This document shows, in pieces, positions 22,229 to 32,400 of a DNA stretch of 64,000 nucleotides. Both the position numbers and the translations under genes were made by a program. Source of the stretch: Balamuthia mandrillaris (taxonomy: Eukaryota; Discosea; Longamoebia; Balamuthiidae). Every line of letters begins with the position of its first letter. The stretch's first letter is position 1. A model generated the notes under the pieces. It worked only from the letters and a program-made list of their open reading frames with translations. It did no database searches and was not told where the DNA came from. The stretch lies in assembly GCA_031835245.1 (NCBI GenBank), contig JAVKOQ010000286.1, positions 1 through 64,000 on the forward strand. Reading direction: 5' to 3'.

Positions 22229-22496
22229 TTACTCGTCAAGATTGATGTTACTACCAAACTTGCCATACAGCCGCACCTTGAGCTCGGCCATCGTCTTCTT
22301 GATGGCAGCCAACTCCTCTTCCAACTTCTCCATCTGAACGCCGTTCTCCTGCAGCGCCTTTTCCAGCATTTGCTCCGCCTCCTCTTTGGGCACCTCCACA
22401 AAGACTTCTCCTACTTTATACCTGTTTTTCAATTGTTGTTAACAGCATTAAGAAAGCAGAGGAGAGAGAGAGCAAGAGAGAGAGAGAGAGCAAGAG

Positions 22497-22536
<40 letters not shown>

Positions 22537-22910
22537 AGTGATTTGAAGCCTTCGCCGAACCTGACGGGAACGTCATCATCGGCAAGGATGAGTTCGTTGG
22601 TGGAGTCGTCCAAGTTTTGTGCTTCTTCCTGGTGAGAGCGTTATGGTGAGCGAGGACCAAAGAAGAAAGACACAGAGGAGAGGCAAAAAGAAACCTTTAG
22701 TTTTTTCACTTCGTCTTCAATCTCGTGAAAGCGGATGTTGAGCCTGCCGAACGAGTTGATGGCTTGTTGGTCTTCCCACGTGACATTCACGTCCTCACCT
22801 CCCTCTTGCACTTTAGCCTGTTGCAGCAAAAGAAAAAAGTGAGAAGTGAGCTGATGAATCCATGTCTTGTGAAAAAAAAAAAGACCCCAATGTAATCGTA
22901 CGCTTACCAT
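22229..22910 (-). CDS. Prefoldin subunit 4
   Basis: Four exons on the minus strand: 22910-22908, 22817-22695, 22628-22561 and 22421-22229; 128 aa. The first coding exon appears to be just the ATG, followed at once by a GTAAGC donor; the next exon opens with [18 protein letters not shown]. Family marks: [34 protein letters not shown] and the end [10 protein letters not shown], all typical of PFD4 (beta-type). Two long coiled-coil helices flank the beta-hairpin. Prefoldin hands nascent actin and tubulin to the CCT chaperonin. An intron between 22560 and 22422 holds an interrupted (GA)n tract. Length agrees with the family. Confidence 0.93.
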
Positions 22911-23477
22911 CTTTTTCTCTCTCTGTTCTTCGCGCTTTTTTATTTTACTTTCTTCTTTAAGCTGTCGACAAGCTCTACGGGACGACCTGAATGATCAAGG
23001 TAAAGCGAACTGTGAATTTTGGTCGACAAAGAAAATGGCAGGTCTTTTTTATGGTAAGTTCGCCTCTGTTTTGATTTTTGACTGGTGGTTTGAAAGCAAT
23101 AGATCAAATCAAGGTGACATCAGCATCCTATCGGTGATGACATCAACCTTTTATCATCACCCCAAAACAAAAAGTACGCAACGCCTCAAATACTACAAGA
23201 TCGGCGCGTGGTGATCGACCTCTCACACACACACCCTCCAGGATCTTCTTCTTCCTCTTCTTCTTTGTGTTGAGGTCATCCTAATAACTAAGCTTAGTTA
23301 AAGAAAAAAAAAACAACCAAAAAGGTGAGCTTCTTCTTTGCAAGTATTTATTTATTTATTTATTTTTGAATCGGGTGTTGTTTTAGTATTGCTCTTTACG
23401 GAATCCTGAACCTTCTTCTTGCCTCCCTCTTTTTTTTTTTGAATCACCACAGCGAAAAACAAAAAAACAAAAACAAA
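22911..23477. other. Divergent promoter between PFDN4 and UQCC1
   Basis: Contains GTCGAC at 22964 and 23022, repeated TGACATCA-type half sites near 23107-23150, and TTTA repeats. No gene is seen. Confidence 0.4.
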
Positions 23478-25425
23478 ATGAGGAGTAACACACTGGCTTC
23501 ATGCGTGACTGGACGCGTTGCTCCGGTTCCGCTCGCTCTTCCTTTGCGTTCCGCCGGCGGCACTGGCGGTCGAGTCATCCACAACAACTCTCAACCTTTT
23601 GCTTCTACTCTCTTTCCACACAAACGCTCTTCTTCTTCTTTTGCTCCTCTCTTCCGTTCTTCTTCTCCCGCCACAACTTTTACTTCTCTACTTCTTCCTC
23701 AACAACCACAGCAAGAACAACAACGTCGTTCCTTTGCTGCAGCGAACGCTCAAGCTCAACCTGCTGCTCTCCAACAAGAGCAAGCACAAAACAACAGCAG
23801 AGAGGAAATAATGGAAGCCGCAGATGGGACTATCACGGTGATAAGCGGCGAAGGCGTCTATCAACTGGTGAATAGGATGACCCCGGAAGAGCGCAAAGAG
23901 AACGACCGATTGCATCACGAACGGCTTGAGTATGCTAATTTCATTTTCTCCATCGTTTTTTTGTTTGTCGTTTTCTTTGTCGTGGTTGCGGTTGTGGTTG
24001 TGGTTTGTGGTTGTCTTCCGTTCTGCTGTGCTCTGCTCTGTTCAGTTCTTCTGGTGTTTTTCTATTCTTTTGTTTTTTGTGTTCTTGTTTTTTCTTCTGT
24101 CTGTTGTTCATCCTATTTTATTGGTCTCTGACTTATCACCCGTATGTTTGTGTGTGTAGGCTCATCAAGAAAGTGGCATTAATAAGGATCAAAAATGGAA
24201 CGGAGGAGAAGGAAAACTTTTTGAAGAAACTCTTTCTCACAAAGATACGAAGAGGTTATAATGCTGGCCAGCTCTACATCTTCGTGAGACATCAGTCTAG
24301 AAAAGACGAACTCTATGATCGTGCGTTATTCGTATTACACCTCCCCTTCTTCTTGTTCTTCTTGTTCTTGTTTCTGTAGTTGGTGTTGATGTTCGTCTCA
24401 TTCTTGTTATCGTCTTTCAGAGACAGAGAGAGAGCCTCTCTGTATCTCTGTCTCTCTGTCTCTCTCTGTCTCTCTCTGTCTCTCTGTCTCTCTCTGTCTC
24501 TCTCTGTCTCTCTCTGTCTCTCTCTGTCTCTCTCTGTCTCTCTCTGTCTCTCTGTCTCTCTCAAAAGGGTATGTTATTAACCGATAAGTTTCCTTTTGTT
24601 CGGCTCAGTTCTCGGATATAACCACCGTTCGGTGATGGAATGGTTCACCATTTCGTTGTTGCACTTGTGGATGGTTATGGTTCGCCTTCGCAGCGAAGGT
24701 TGGAGGGTATGACATTCTTTTTAAATCTTGCACTTCTTTTCTCTTTTGCTCTTTGATGTCTCTGTCCTTTTTTGCTCTTTCTGTTTCTATTTGATCTTTC
24801 TTAATCCTTATTCTCTGTTCCTTTCTGTTCTTTTGTCCTTTTTCTTTCTTCTTTCATTCAAACGAACGTTTTTACAATCATAAGGGCAAGCAATTGTCTC
24901 AAGAATTATTCACTGAGTTTTGGAATGAAGTGGAGGACAGCTTGGTAGAAGCTGGTGTATGTAGTTTTTTTACCTTTCCTTCCTTTCACCTTTTTGCAAA
25001 CCGGTCTTTCTATTTCAAATTAGGCGGACAATGCGATTATATTCGGTCGTGAAGTAAAGCAACTAAACCAGTACTACTACGGCACTGTCATTTCCTTGGA
25101 CGAAGCCCTCTTGCAACGGTCCGACACAGTCCTCGTCGATGCCTTATACCGGTAACCTTTCTTTTCTTTTACATTTTACTCATGTCCTCATTCTGTTTTC
25201 TCTTCTATCCTTATCTTTGGCGTCTCACTTCTCTCTTGTTCTTATCTTCTCTCTTCTCGGACTGCTTTTTTTTCTAGCAATGTGTTTCAGACAAGGCAAC
25301 ACTCAGCGCAAGCCGTGGAGAGGCTGGTGCGTTACTTGAGGGCTAACATGGCCCATCTTGACGGCATTGACAGCAGGCTCATCGCTAGCGGCTACCTCCC
25401 ATGGCTTGACCTTCATGAGGTCTAA
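23478..25425 (+). CDS. Ubiquinol-cytochrome c reductase assembly chaperone (UQCC1/CBP3)
   Basis: Six exons: 23478-23929, 24160-24320, 24609-24706, 24885-24956, 25024-25151, 25278-25425; 352 aa. The N-terminus (MRSNTLASCVTGRVAPVPL...) is basic, Ser/Arg-rich and fits a mitochondrial presequence; a Gln/Ala-rich linker follows. The chaperone domain starts near residue 205: GYNHRSVMEWF, LLHLWMVMVRLRSEGW, then LFTEFWNEVED and QYYYGTVISLDEALL, the pattern of the CBP3/UQCC1 family. These proteins bind the mitoribosome exit and newly made cytochrome b for complex III assembly. The stop codon lies inside a 60-bp segment repeated in inverted orientation about 140 bp downstream, so the natural C-terminus may have been altered. 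Confidence 0.9.
24421..24560. repeat. (CTCTCTGT)n tract in a UQCC1 intron
   Basis: About 140 nt of CTCTCTGT-like units in the intron 24321-24608 of the plus-strand UQCC1 gene. Confidence 0.9.
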
Positions 25426-25430
25426 GAAGG
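25371..25430 (+). repeat. Inverted repeat, left arm (UQCC1 3' end)
   Basis: A 60-bp segment covering the last codons and stop of UQCC1. It matches the reverse complement of 25569-25628 at 59 of 60 positions. Confidence 0.95.
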
Positions 25431-25431
25431 A

Positions 25432-25468
25432 GCCAGCCCAGGAACACGCAAGGCTCTTGTCCTCTGTT
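25432..25468 (+). repeat. Direct repeat copy 1
   Basis: A 37-bp segment beginning GCCAGCCCAGGAACACGC, identical to 25672-25708, immediately after the left inverted-repeat arm. Confidence 0.95.
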
Positions 25469-25568
25469 ATTTCTCCAAAAGTCAACAAAATGAATGGGAA
25501 CAATATTTATCGAGTAATTTTGTTTGGGTTTGTTTTTTGTTTTTTGGTTGTTCGGGATAGGTCTCCTT

Positions 25569-25628
25569 CCTTCTTAGACCTCATGAAGGTCAAGCCATGG
25601 GAGGTAGCCGCTGGCGATGAGCCTGCTG
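25569..25628 (-). repeat. Inverted repeat, right arm
   Basis: Reverse complement of 25371-25430 with one mismatch (GCCAGC against GCTAGC). Confidence 0.95.
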
Positions 25629-25671
25629 GTTACCCTTTAGCGCACACCCAACTGAACGCTTGGGGCGCTTT

Positions 25672-25708
25672 GCCAGCCCAGGAACACGCAAGGCTCTTGT
25701 CCTCTGTT
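25672..25708 (+). repeat. Direct repeat copy 2
   Basis: Identical 37-bp partner of 25432-25468. Confidence 0.95.
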
Positions 25709-25886
25709 GAAATTGCCGTTGTTCAGGAATGTCTTCCTGACTTGGTCTTTCATCTCCTTATCTTAGAGGCATTCCTTGATGTTCGCGATGGAACTCCACG
25801 GCCGTGGAGTCGCGTCTGCTTTAACGCCCGCAGGAGGCGACAAAACCAAGATTCCACGTCACGCTTTTCCCTGTGTGTGTCTCTGT

Positions 25887-25972
25887 GGAAATATACATTA
25901 CACCTCAATTGTAAAAGGGCTACACTCCTAACCCATAAACACAAGGCGCGGGGATCGATCCCCGTTTCCAAG
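25887..25972 (+). other. Degenerate tRNA-like or SINE-like segment
   Basis: Ends of the segment can pair (TGGAAAT with GTTTCCA). A D-arm-like hairpin (TTAC/GTAA), a CTCCTAA loop reminiscent of an Arg-CCT anticodon loop, and a T-arm-like hairpin (CGGGG ATCGAT CCCCG) follow in order. The T-loop has six bases and lacks the TTCGA core, and the anticodon stem does not pair, so a functional tRNA is unlikely. Confidence 0.25.
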
Positions 25973-26034
25973 AATGAAAACATCACAAATTAGATTAGGC
26001 TAATATCCAACGATCGTTTAATTAATAAAATCGG

Positions 26035-26042
26035 TGACGTCA
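26035..26042. promoter_or_regulatory. CRE/ATF-type palindrome TGACGTCA
   Basis: Perfect TGACGTCA, 151 bp upstream of the sulfotransferase-like start codon. bZIP-type binding is inferred from the known consensus. Confidence 0.4.
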
Positions 26043-26185
26043 ACTATTTCAATATTTTATCAGGCCAATCGTTAATTATTTTTCAGCAAAAAAAAAAAAA
26101 AATAAAATAAAAACGTCAAAAAAAGAGAAAAGAAGATTGTAAACACAACAAATAAATAAAAAAAATAGAATAAAACAAGAAGAAG

Positions 26186-28248
26186 ATGGTGGCACGAACG
26201 GAACGGAACCGGCGTTACCTTCTCTTGGCCGGCTGCGCCTTTGCTATGCTCCTCCTCCTCGCCCTCTCGTCTTCCCGTTTGAACGGCGCCTGCGACCCCT
26301 CCACCCCGACCAAAGCCTCCGTGGTGCAATTCGCCCGGTTCGAGCCGCAGCAGCAGCAGCAGCAGCAGCCGCAAGGGGCGGCGGGAGACAAAGAGAACAA
26401 CGCGGACGGCCTGGAGCTGGCCAAGGCCAACTTTGCGCTCCAACAGGAGCTCGCACAAAAGTCGTGGAAGGTGGAGCAGCTCCAAAAACGGCTGCAGGAG
26501 CTGGAGAGGGAGCGGGAGAGGGAGAGGGAGAGGCAGCAGCAGCAGACACAACAGGGGCCCCTGTTGAGGGGGGCGGGTGGAGGAGGGAGAGGAGGAGGCG
26601 GGGGAGGGGCTGGCCCGGAGGCGGGGCTCGTGTTCCACATGAACTACCCGATTTTTGCCGCGCAGTCGTATTATGCCACGCGTACCTCGTTTGACCGTCA
26701 CTTTGCACTTTTTACGGGTGTTGAAGGAAGCGGTAAGACCCTCGTTTTTGCTTCTTGTTCTTGTTCTTCTTGTTCTTGTTCTTGTTCTTGTTCTTGTTCT
26801 TGTTCTTGTTCTTGTTCTTGTTCTTGTTCTTGTTCTTGTTCTTGTTCTTGTTCTTGTTCTTGTTCTTGTTCTTGTTCTTGTTCTTGTTCTTGTTCTTGTT
26901 CTTCTTCTTGTTCTTGTTCTTCTTCTTGTTCTTGTTCTTCTTCTTCTTCTTCTTCTTCTTCTTCTTCTTCTTCTTCTTCTTGGTGTTATTGTTCTTCTTC
27001 ATCTTCTTTTCTGCTTCTGCTTCCTCTCTTTCATTTGCTATCACTAACTCCCTCTCCTCTCGTCCCATTGATTTTGATGCATAACTAGGAACAACGTTTT
27101 TGGCAAAGACGGTGCTGCCAGAAGGTGCTTCTGATTCGGTTGTCTACCGTCCACAACATGATAAGAATCGCAAGTGGTTCACTTTGGGCACCACCAACCA
27201 TAACCTGTGGTCTTCTGGTTTGTTGTCTCTCACCGAACAAAACGTTTTCTCTCCCTCTCTCTATAGCTCTTTTCCCGTTCCCTCTTCTCTGTGCTCTGCT
27301 TCTGTATTCATCGCTCTCTAACTGTTGGATGTTAAGGTCCTGTCGACAAACATCTTCAAGCAAAGAACAGCTTTCCTACAGTAGTAACGGAAGAGTTTGC
27401 ACAATTTCCATCGCATAAGATCATAGTCGTTCATCGGTACGTGCTTTTTGTTTCTGCTGTTATTCTTTTCTTCCTCCTCCTTCTCCTCCTCTTTTCTCCA
27501 TTACTTTTTCCTCACATTCCCTTCGACAACAACGTTTAGCTCCATTCCCGATTTTGATACAGCACACTATCCAGATCTTTCCTACGAGTTCAATTCTTTG
27601 CTCTCCAAAGCCAACATTGGCTTTAAGTTAGTCATCGTGTTTCGGGATCCTCGCGGTAGGCCTTTAATCTTTCTTGCTCGTTGCATCTCCTTCTGCTTCT
27701 CTCGTTCTGTTTCCTAATCTTTTCTTCCTTGTTTCAGACTCTGCCTATTCCAATTACAGAAGAGGATGGCCACACATCAAAGCGGGTGGCAAGGCCGACG
27801 TTTTGGCGTCTGCTCGCTCCACAGAGAGACATCTCTGCCTGCTGAACCAACAACTGCAAACCTTTCACCCCGACGACTATTTGGTCATCAACTACAACCT
27901 TTTCTTGGAGCACGTACGTAATGTGGTTTAACAAAAAACTGAAAGAGTTTCTCTTCTCCAGTTTTTTTCTTCGTATATAACCTAATTCCTTTGGCGACCG
28001 ACAAACAGCCGGAGCCATTCCTTCGGCAGTTGTGCGACTATTTGGAGATACCGGAGGAGTTCGATAGCATTACGGCCACCGCAAAGCGACTCATAAAGCC
28101 TCCCCACGACCGCACGACGGGATTAAAGGAAAACGAACAGCTCTTTTTGGATCAGTTCTTCAACGAGCAACGCACCTGGAAGTGGAAGTTCTTGGAGGAT
28201 AAGTCCAGGGCCATCATGAACTCCACCTATTGGAATCTTGCCGTCTAA
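26186..28248 (+). CDS. Type II membrane sulfotransferase-like protein
   Basis: Six exons: 26186-26732, 27089-27217, 27337-27436, 27540-27655, 27738-27913, 28009-28248; 435 aa. Residues 10-27 form a signal anchor (YLLLAGCAFAMLLLLALSS), followed by a Gln-rich and coiled-coil stem, then a Gly-rich hinge, as in Golgi enzymes. The catalytic part starts GVEGSGTTFLAK, resembling the 5'-phosphosulfate loop (SGTT) of PAPS sulfotransferases; the splice junction falls inside this loop and restores it. VIVFRDPR followed by DSAYSNYRRGW fits the 3'-phosphate-binding region. The C-terminal part (PEPFLRQLCDYLEIPEEF) matches the usual sulfotransferase end. Substrate is unknown. Intron 1 is filled with TTCTTG/TTC repeats. 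Confidence 0.75.
26752..26982. repeat. (TTCTTG)n and (TTC)n tract in an intron
   Basis: About 230 nt of TTCTTG then TTC units, in intron 1 of the sulfotransferase-like gene, pyrimidine-rich on the sense strand. Confidence 0.95.
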
Positions 28249-28347
28249 AAAGAAGAAGAAAGAAACATTCAAAAAAAAAAAAAGAAAAAAAAAACAAGCA
28301 TGAATGAACTTTGATTTTTGATTGGTACTACATTGATCGGTAGATCA

Positions 28348-28355
28348 TGACGTCA
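28348..28355. promoter_or_regulatory. CRE/ATF-type palindrome TGACGTCA
   Basis: Perfect TGACGTCA, 186 bp upstream of the next start codon, flanked by TGATC repeats, with a GTCGAC at 28365. Confidence 0.4.
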
Positions 28356-28533
28356 TTGATCAAAGTCGACAAATAAAACGGAAACTTTACTGAAAATTTG
28401 GCGATAAATTTCCCAAAAATGGTTTTTTTGATTTTTGAGAGAAAAAAAACCAAAAAAAGTTGGAAGAGAGAAAGCAGTGACAGACACAAAGAGTAGTAGA
28501 AGCTTGCAACGAAAAGGAGCAGCAGGAGAAAGA

Positions 28534-29367
28534 ATGGAAGCAATGTTCAACTTGCTGGGTGGCAGAAAGGGTGGTGGCGACGAGCTGGAGTGGGAATGCG
28601 GGGCTTGCACTTTTCTCAACGCGCTGAGCGCCAACCGTTGCGAGCTGTGCCGCAGCAAGAGGCCCTCTAACCCTACCCTCAGGCCAGTGGTCTCCCCCTC
28701 GACCTCTCCTGTGAGCGCCACGCCAACGGGACCTGTGGCCAAGAAGGTGATTAAGATCATTCCTAAAGAAAAAGCAGAGCCTGCCAAGGACATTGTGGGG
28801 AAAACCCAAGGGGCTGGCAAAGGAGGAGCTTCCCCCTCAGAAGAAGCTACTGTGCCTATTGCGAAAGAGCAACAACAGCAACAAACGGTTCAAGTAGAAG
28901 AAGAGGAAAAAGAAAACGAACAACAACAGCAGCAAGAACAAGGACAAGAACAGCAACAACAGGTTCAAGAAATAGAAAAAGAACAACAACAAGAACAAGA
29001 ACAACTGCAGCGACGACAGGCAGCACAAGCAAATGAAGATAAAGAGGAACGCAGATTCGTGGTTGTCAAAGTCAAAGTGGTGTCAGCAGACAAAAAGTCG
29101 GAAGAGACCCGCCGCTTTCGCTTGGACTTGTCTCCTGCGCTCCTGCCGACCGCGTTCCAACGGCTGAGCAAAGTGATATTCGAGCAGCTTCAGTTGGCGC
29201 CCAAAACAGGAACCGGCTACGTGCTCAAATACACCGACGACGAGGGCGACTCTGTTCTGCTTTCCTCTCAGTTCGAGCTGGAAGAGGCCCTGCGCCAGTG
29301 TCGCCATCCTGACCATCCTTCTGAGCCGTTCTTCCTCCCGTTGCGTCTGTCTCTCTTCCTTCTTTAA
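28534..29367 (+). CDS. RanBP2-type zinc finger and PB1 domain protein
   Basis: Single exon, 277 aa; the first ATG in frame is at 28534. Residues 20-48 form a RanBP2/NZF zinc finger (WECGACTFLNALSANRCELC), a module that usually binds ubiquitin or RNA. A long Gln/Glu-rich coiled linker (about 110-175) follows. Residues 178-260 look like a PB1 domain: basic strand RRFRLDLSP, then FEQLQL, an acidic YTDDEGDSVLLSS loop (OPCA-like) and the helix FELEEALR. PB1 domains make head-to-tail heterotypic contacts, as in p62/NBR1. The combination suggests a ubiquitin-linked scaffold or selective-autophagy-type adaptor, but no LIR or UBA is evident. Followed by a 60-nt (CT)n tract. Confidence 0.82.
   Translation: MEAMFNLLGGRKGGGDELEWECGACTFLNALSANRCELCRSKRPSNPTLRPVVSPSTSPVSATPTGPVAKKVIKIIPKEKAEPAKDIVGKTQGAGKGGASPSEEATVPIAKEQQQQQTVQVEEEEKENEQQQQQEQGQEQQQQVQEIEKEQQQEQEQLQRRQAAQANEDKEERRFVVVKVKVVSADKKSEETRRFRLDLSPALLPTAFQRLSKVIFEQLQLAPKTGTGYVLKYTDDEGDSVLLSSQFELEEALRQCRHPDHPSEPFFLPLRLSLFLL

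Positions 29368-29368
<1 letters not shown>

Positions 29369-29431
<63 letters not shown>
29369..29431. repeat. (CT)n after a plus-strand gene
   Basis: Pure (CT)n of about 62 nt between the RanBP2/PB1 gene and the convergent minus-strand gene. Confidence 0.95.
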
Positions 29432-29434
<3 letters not shown>

Positions 29435-29458
29435 CTGTTTTGTTTTTATCTATTGTAA

Positions 29459-32400
29459 TTAAAAATCATGTTTGGTGTTCTTGCTTAACGTTCGTTGCTG
29501 TATGCCCGCCACCTTGCAGTAACAAGCATAGCAAGCGCACCGCTGGCTGCAAACAAAGCAGTAGCCGCCCCGCCAACCCCGGATGATCCGGCTCTCTATC
29601 TCCTCCTTCGTTACAGCATAGCGTCGCTCCAAACACTTGACGCAAAAGCGCTGGTGGCCTCCCTTCACCTTGTAGATGGGGCACTGGATGATGGGCACAT
29701 CCTTTGACATGCTTCCACAAGCATGACAAGGCATGTTGGAGACAGTCTTAAAGCGCATGGTGGTGTTTGGTGGGAGCTGTTCGAACTCCTCCAGGATTTC
29801 TTTGTCTCGTTGCCACATAGGTGGCCACGGCCTTTGCCGGAGGAACACCTTCCAGTAGGCACGGCCGAACTCGTACTGCAGGTTGTCCTGTTTTTGGTGC
29901 AGTTCTCTGCTTATGCGCGTTACCTCGAAGGAGTCCTCTTCTTTGGCTAGACCCTTGGACAAGGAATCAACATACAACCAAAGGGGGCACTCCAAGCGCC
30001 ACACGCTGTCCTGAAGGTAGGATACTTCAACAGCAAGGTACTCGGCTATAGTTTCCAACGCAAACAGGTAGAGTTGATGGAAGAATCCGTGTTGTGGGTT
30101 TCGAAAGGCTCGGTGGTAGTGAATGTAGGCTGTGGGTTCTTCTTCTATCAGTTTCTCATGTTTTGTGCTGCCCCATTGTCGTTGTTTCAACAGTATCTCA
30201 TCTGTCACTTCTGGTCTTGGAATCTTTTTGCCGCGCTTCTTTGGCTGTGTTTCTTCCAGTTTTGTATATTTCCTTGAGCCTCGAGGGTTAGCTGGAAATT
30301 TTTGCTTGGGAGATGGAATGACATTCTCCACCAACGGTGCTTGTGTCAGCGGGACTACTTGAGGAGGTGATTGTGGTTGTGACGGAAGAAGTTGGGCTTC
30401 CTCCCCCGTTCCATTTGAACTATACTCAAACGTGGTGACGTCATAAGGGCTTCTGCGAGAACGCGCTGGCCGGGAGCCTGTTGGGACAGCAGAAGTAGAA
30501 GTAGAAGTCGAGGCAGCGGCGGCAATGGCGGCAGCAGCGGCCGTGACAGAAGGAGAAACAGGATAAGGAACCCAAGAGAACGAAGAAGAAGAAGAATATG
30601 AAGCTGCAGAAGCAGTAGCAACGGAAGAAGAATCAGCAGGGGAAGTCTTACGTGTGGTTGAAGTTCTACTCTTAGGACTTCGCTTCCGTTTTGTGCCTTT
30701 TCTAAGTTGAGAAGAAGACGAGGATAAATCAGGAGTTTGGTAGGTGATGATACGTTTTATGGGTGTCGCAGAAATAGGAACACCCGGTACGTCCTCGTCA
30801 AGTTGCGCCTCTTCCTTGTCCTGCTCCTGTTCGTCATGTTTTTCAAAAATATCGCGAGTGCTATCTGAACCAGCAACTTGAAAATGAAATTTATGCCATG
30901 AATGTCAGGACCTGGAAATAAAAATAGCGGAAATAAATGTGGCAAAGAGAAAGGAAGAACCTTTGGGTGGGTTGGCCCAACGCGGAAAGATATGGTCACG
31001 ACAGAACTCATAATATACGCCAAGCTTTTCTTTGGGAAGCTCCCACAACTCGCTAAGTTCCAACCACAACAAGGAATCAGTAAGATGAATCAGAAAGAGG
31101 AGAGAGGAGAGAAGGGACCTGCTAAAAAATGGAGCGCCCTCTGGTAGATGGCGTTTTCGTCGTTCAAATAGACGTCGATGGCGAATTTTGTGGAACCATT
31201 CCTCCAGCGAAGGGATGCATTGAAGAAAGTCTTCGCGGTCGCCTGCAAAAAGCTTGCTTGGATCCACCTCCGAATACGTAGAAGCTGTAGACGGTGTTGA
31301 AGACTTGGTAGGAGGTGGAGGAATAAAATCATGAAATAGATAACATAGCTTCAGAGCAATCACAAGAAAGACGGCAACGAGCATGTCCAGAGTGATAGTT
31401 TTCCTACCAATAAACCACTCTTCGTCTGCAATGAGATTGTTCAGCTTGAAGAAGCAGTATATCCGATAAGAAAGGTCAGCCATGATAGGAGGAAGCTCCA
31501 AGTCTTGACAAATGTTACGAAGCATGGGGCCTACAAGAGGAACAGGTATTTGCACTTTGAAGAAGAGAGAGACTAGCCTAAGATGTAACATGAACCGTTT
31601 TACGCTGGGAAAACTCTGTTTGAAGATAAAGAAGTGAGCAAGGTCGTAGAAGAGCAAGAAACACAGAAAAATGAACGAACAAATGGTGCTAATATAGCGA
31701 TGTACTTTCCCGCTATGCGTTGGTTGTCAGAACTACGTAGTTCTTCTGCTATTTGTCCCACATGAGGAAGCAAGCCTTGGCGAATCCACCTGAAGGGGTG
31801 ATATCGTTATAACGGCAAGGAAACATCCAAAAAGAGAGGATAACGCAAAGAAGTACCCCAAGTAGCGGTTCAAGGGAATCGGTTCTCTTAATAAGAGACA
31901 AGCAAAGTAAGGGAGGACGAGTGTGTTGAACAATGCAGGAAAGTTATCGTGCTCCATCGCTACTTGTGGAGATTTAAGTCCAAATGGTCTCTTTCTCTTA
32001 TCACGGAATGCCTTTTCTTCTCTGCGTTTCCTTTCCAACTCTTCGCTACTCAGTCCCTCTTCATCTTCGTCGTCGTCGTCTTCTTCCTCCTCCTCTTCCT
32101 CCTCTTCATCATCTTCTATTTGCTCCATCTCATGTTCGTTTTGGTCGCCCCACACTCCAAACTCTTTCAGCCATTCTCTAGCTTCGTTTTGTTGATCAAT
32201 TGATTTGTCAGCCTGTTCTTCCTCCGTCGTTGGCTTGACTAGTCTGTGCCGCTCTCTGTCTAGTTCGGCATTTTCTTCCTCCTCCTCCGAGTTTTCCAGA
32301 AACGCTTCCAAGCTATAATCGATGGCACCAAAATTCCTTGTCCTTCGGCGTGGCTTTCTTGTTTCTTGTGTTGTTTGTTTTTTTTCACCGTCAGATGAAT

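Larger units (their letters stand above)
25709..26185. other. Spacer with palindrome, tRNA-like stretch and CRE site
   Basis: Holds an 18-bp perfect palindrome (ACTCCACGGCCGTGGAGT) at 25793-25810, a tRNA-like segment around 25887-25972, and TGACGTCA at 26035, then A-rich sequence upstream of the sulfotransferase-like gene. No gene is seen. Confidence 0.45.

Noticed and set aside
25358-25993. 211-aa frame after UQCC1
   Set aside because: It runs in another frame over the UQCC1 end and the inverted/direct repeats and has no domain.
26712-27084. Leu/Phe- or Lys/Asn-repeat frames
   Set aside because: These translate the TTCTTG/TTC repeat in intron 1 of the sulfotransferase-like gene.
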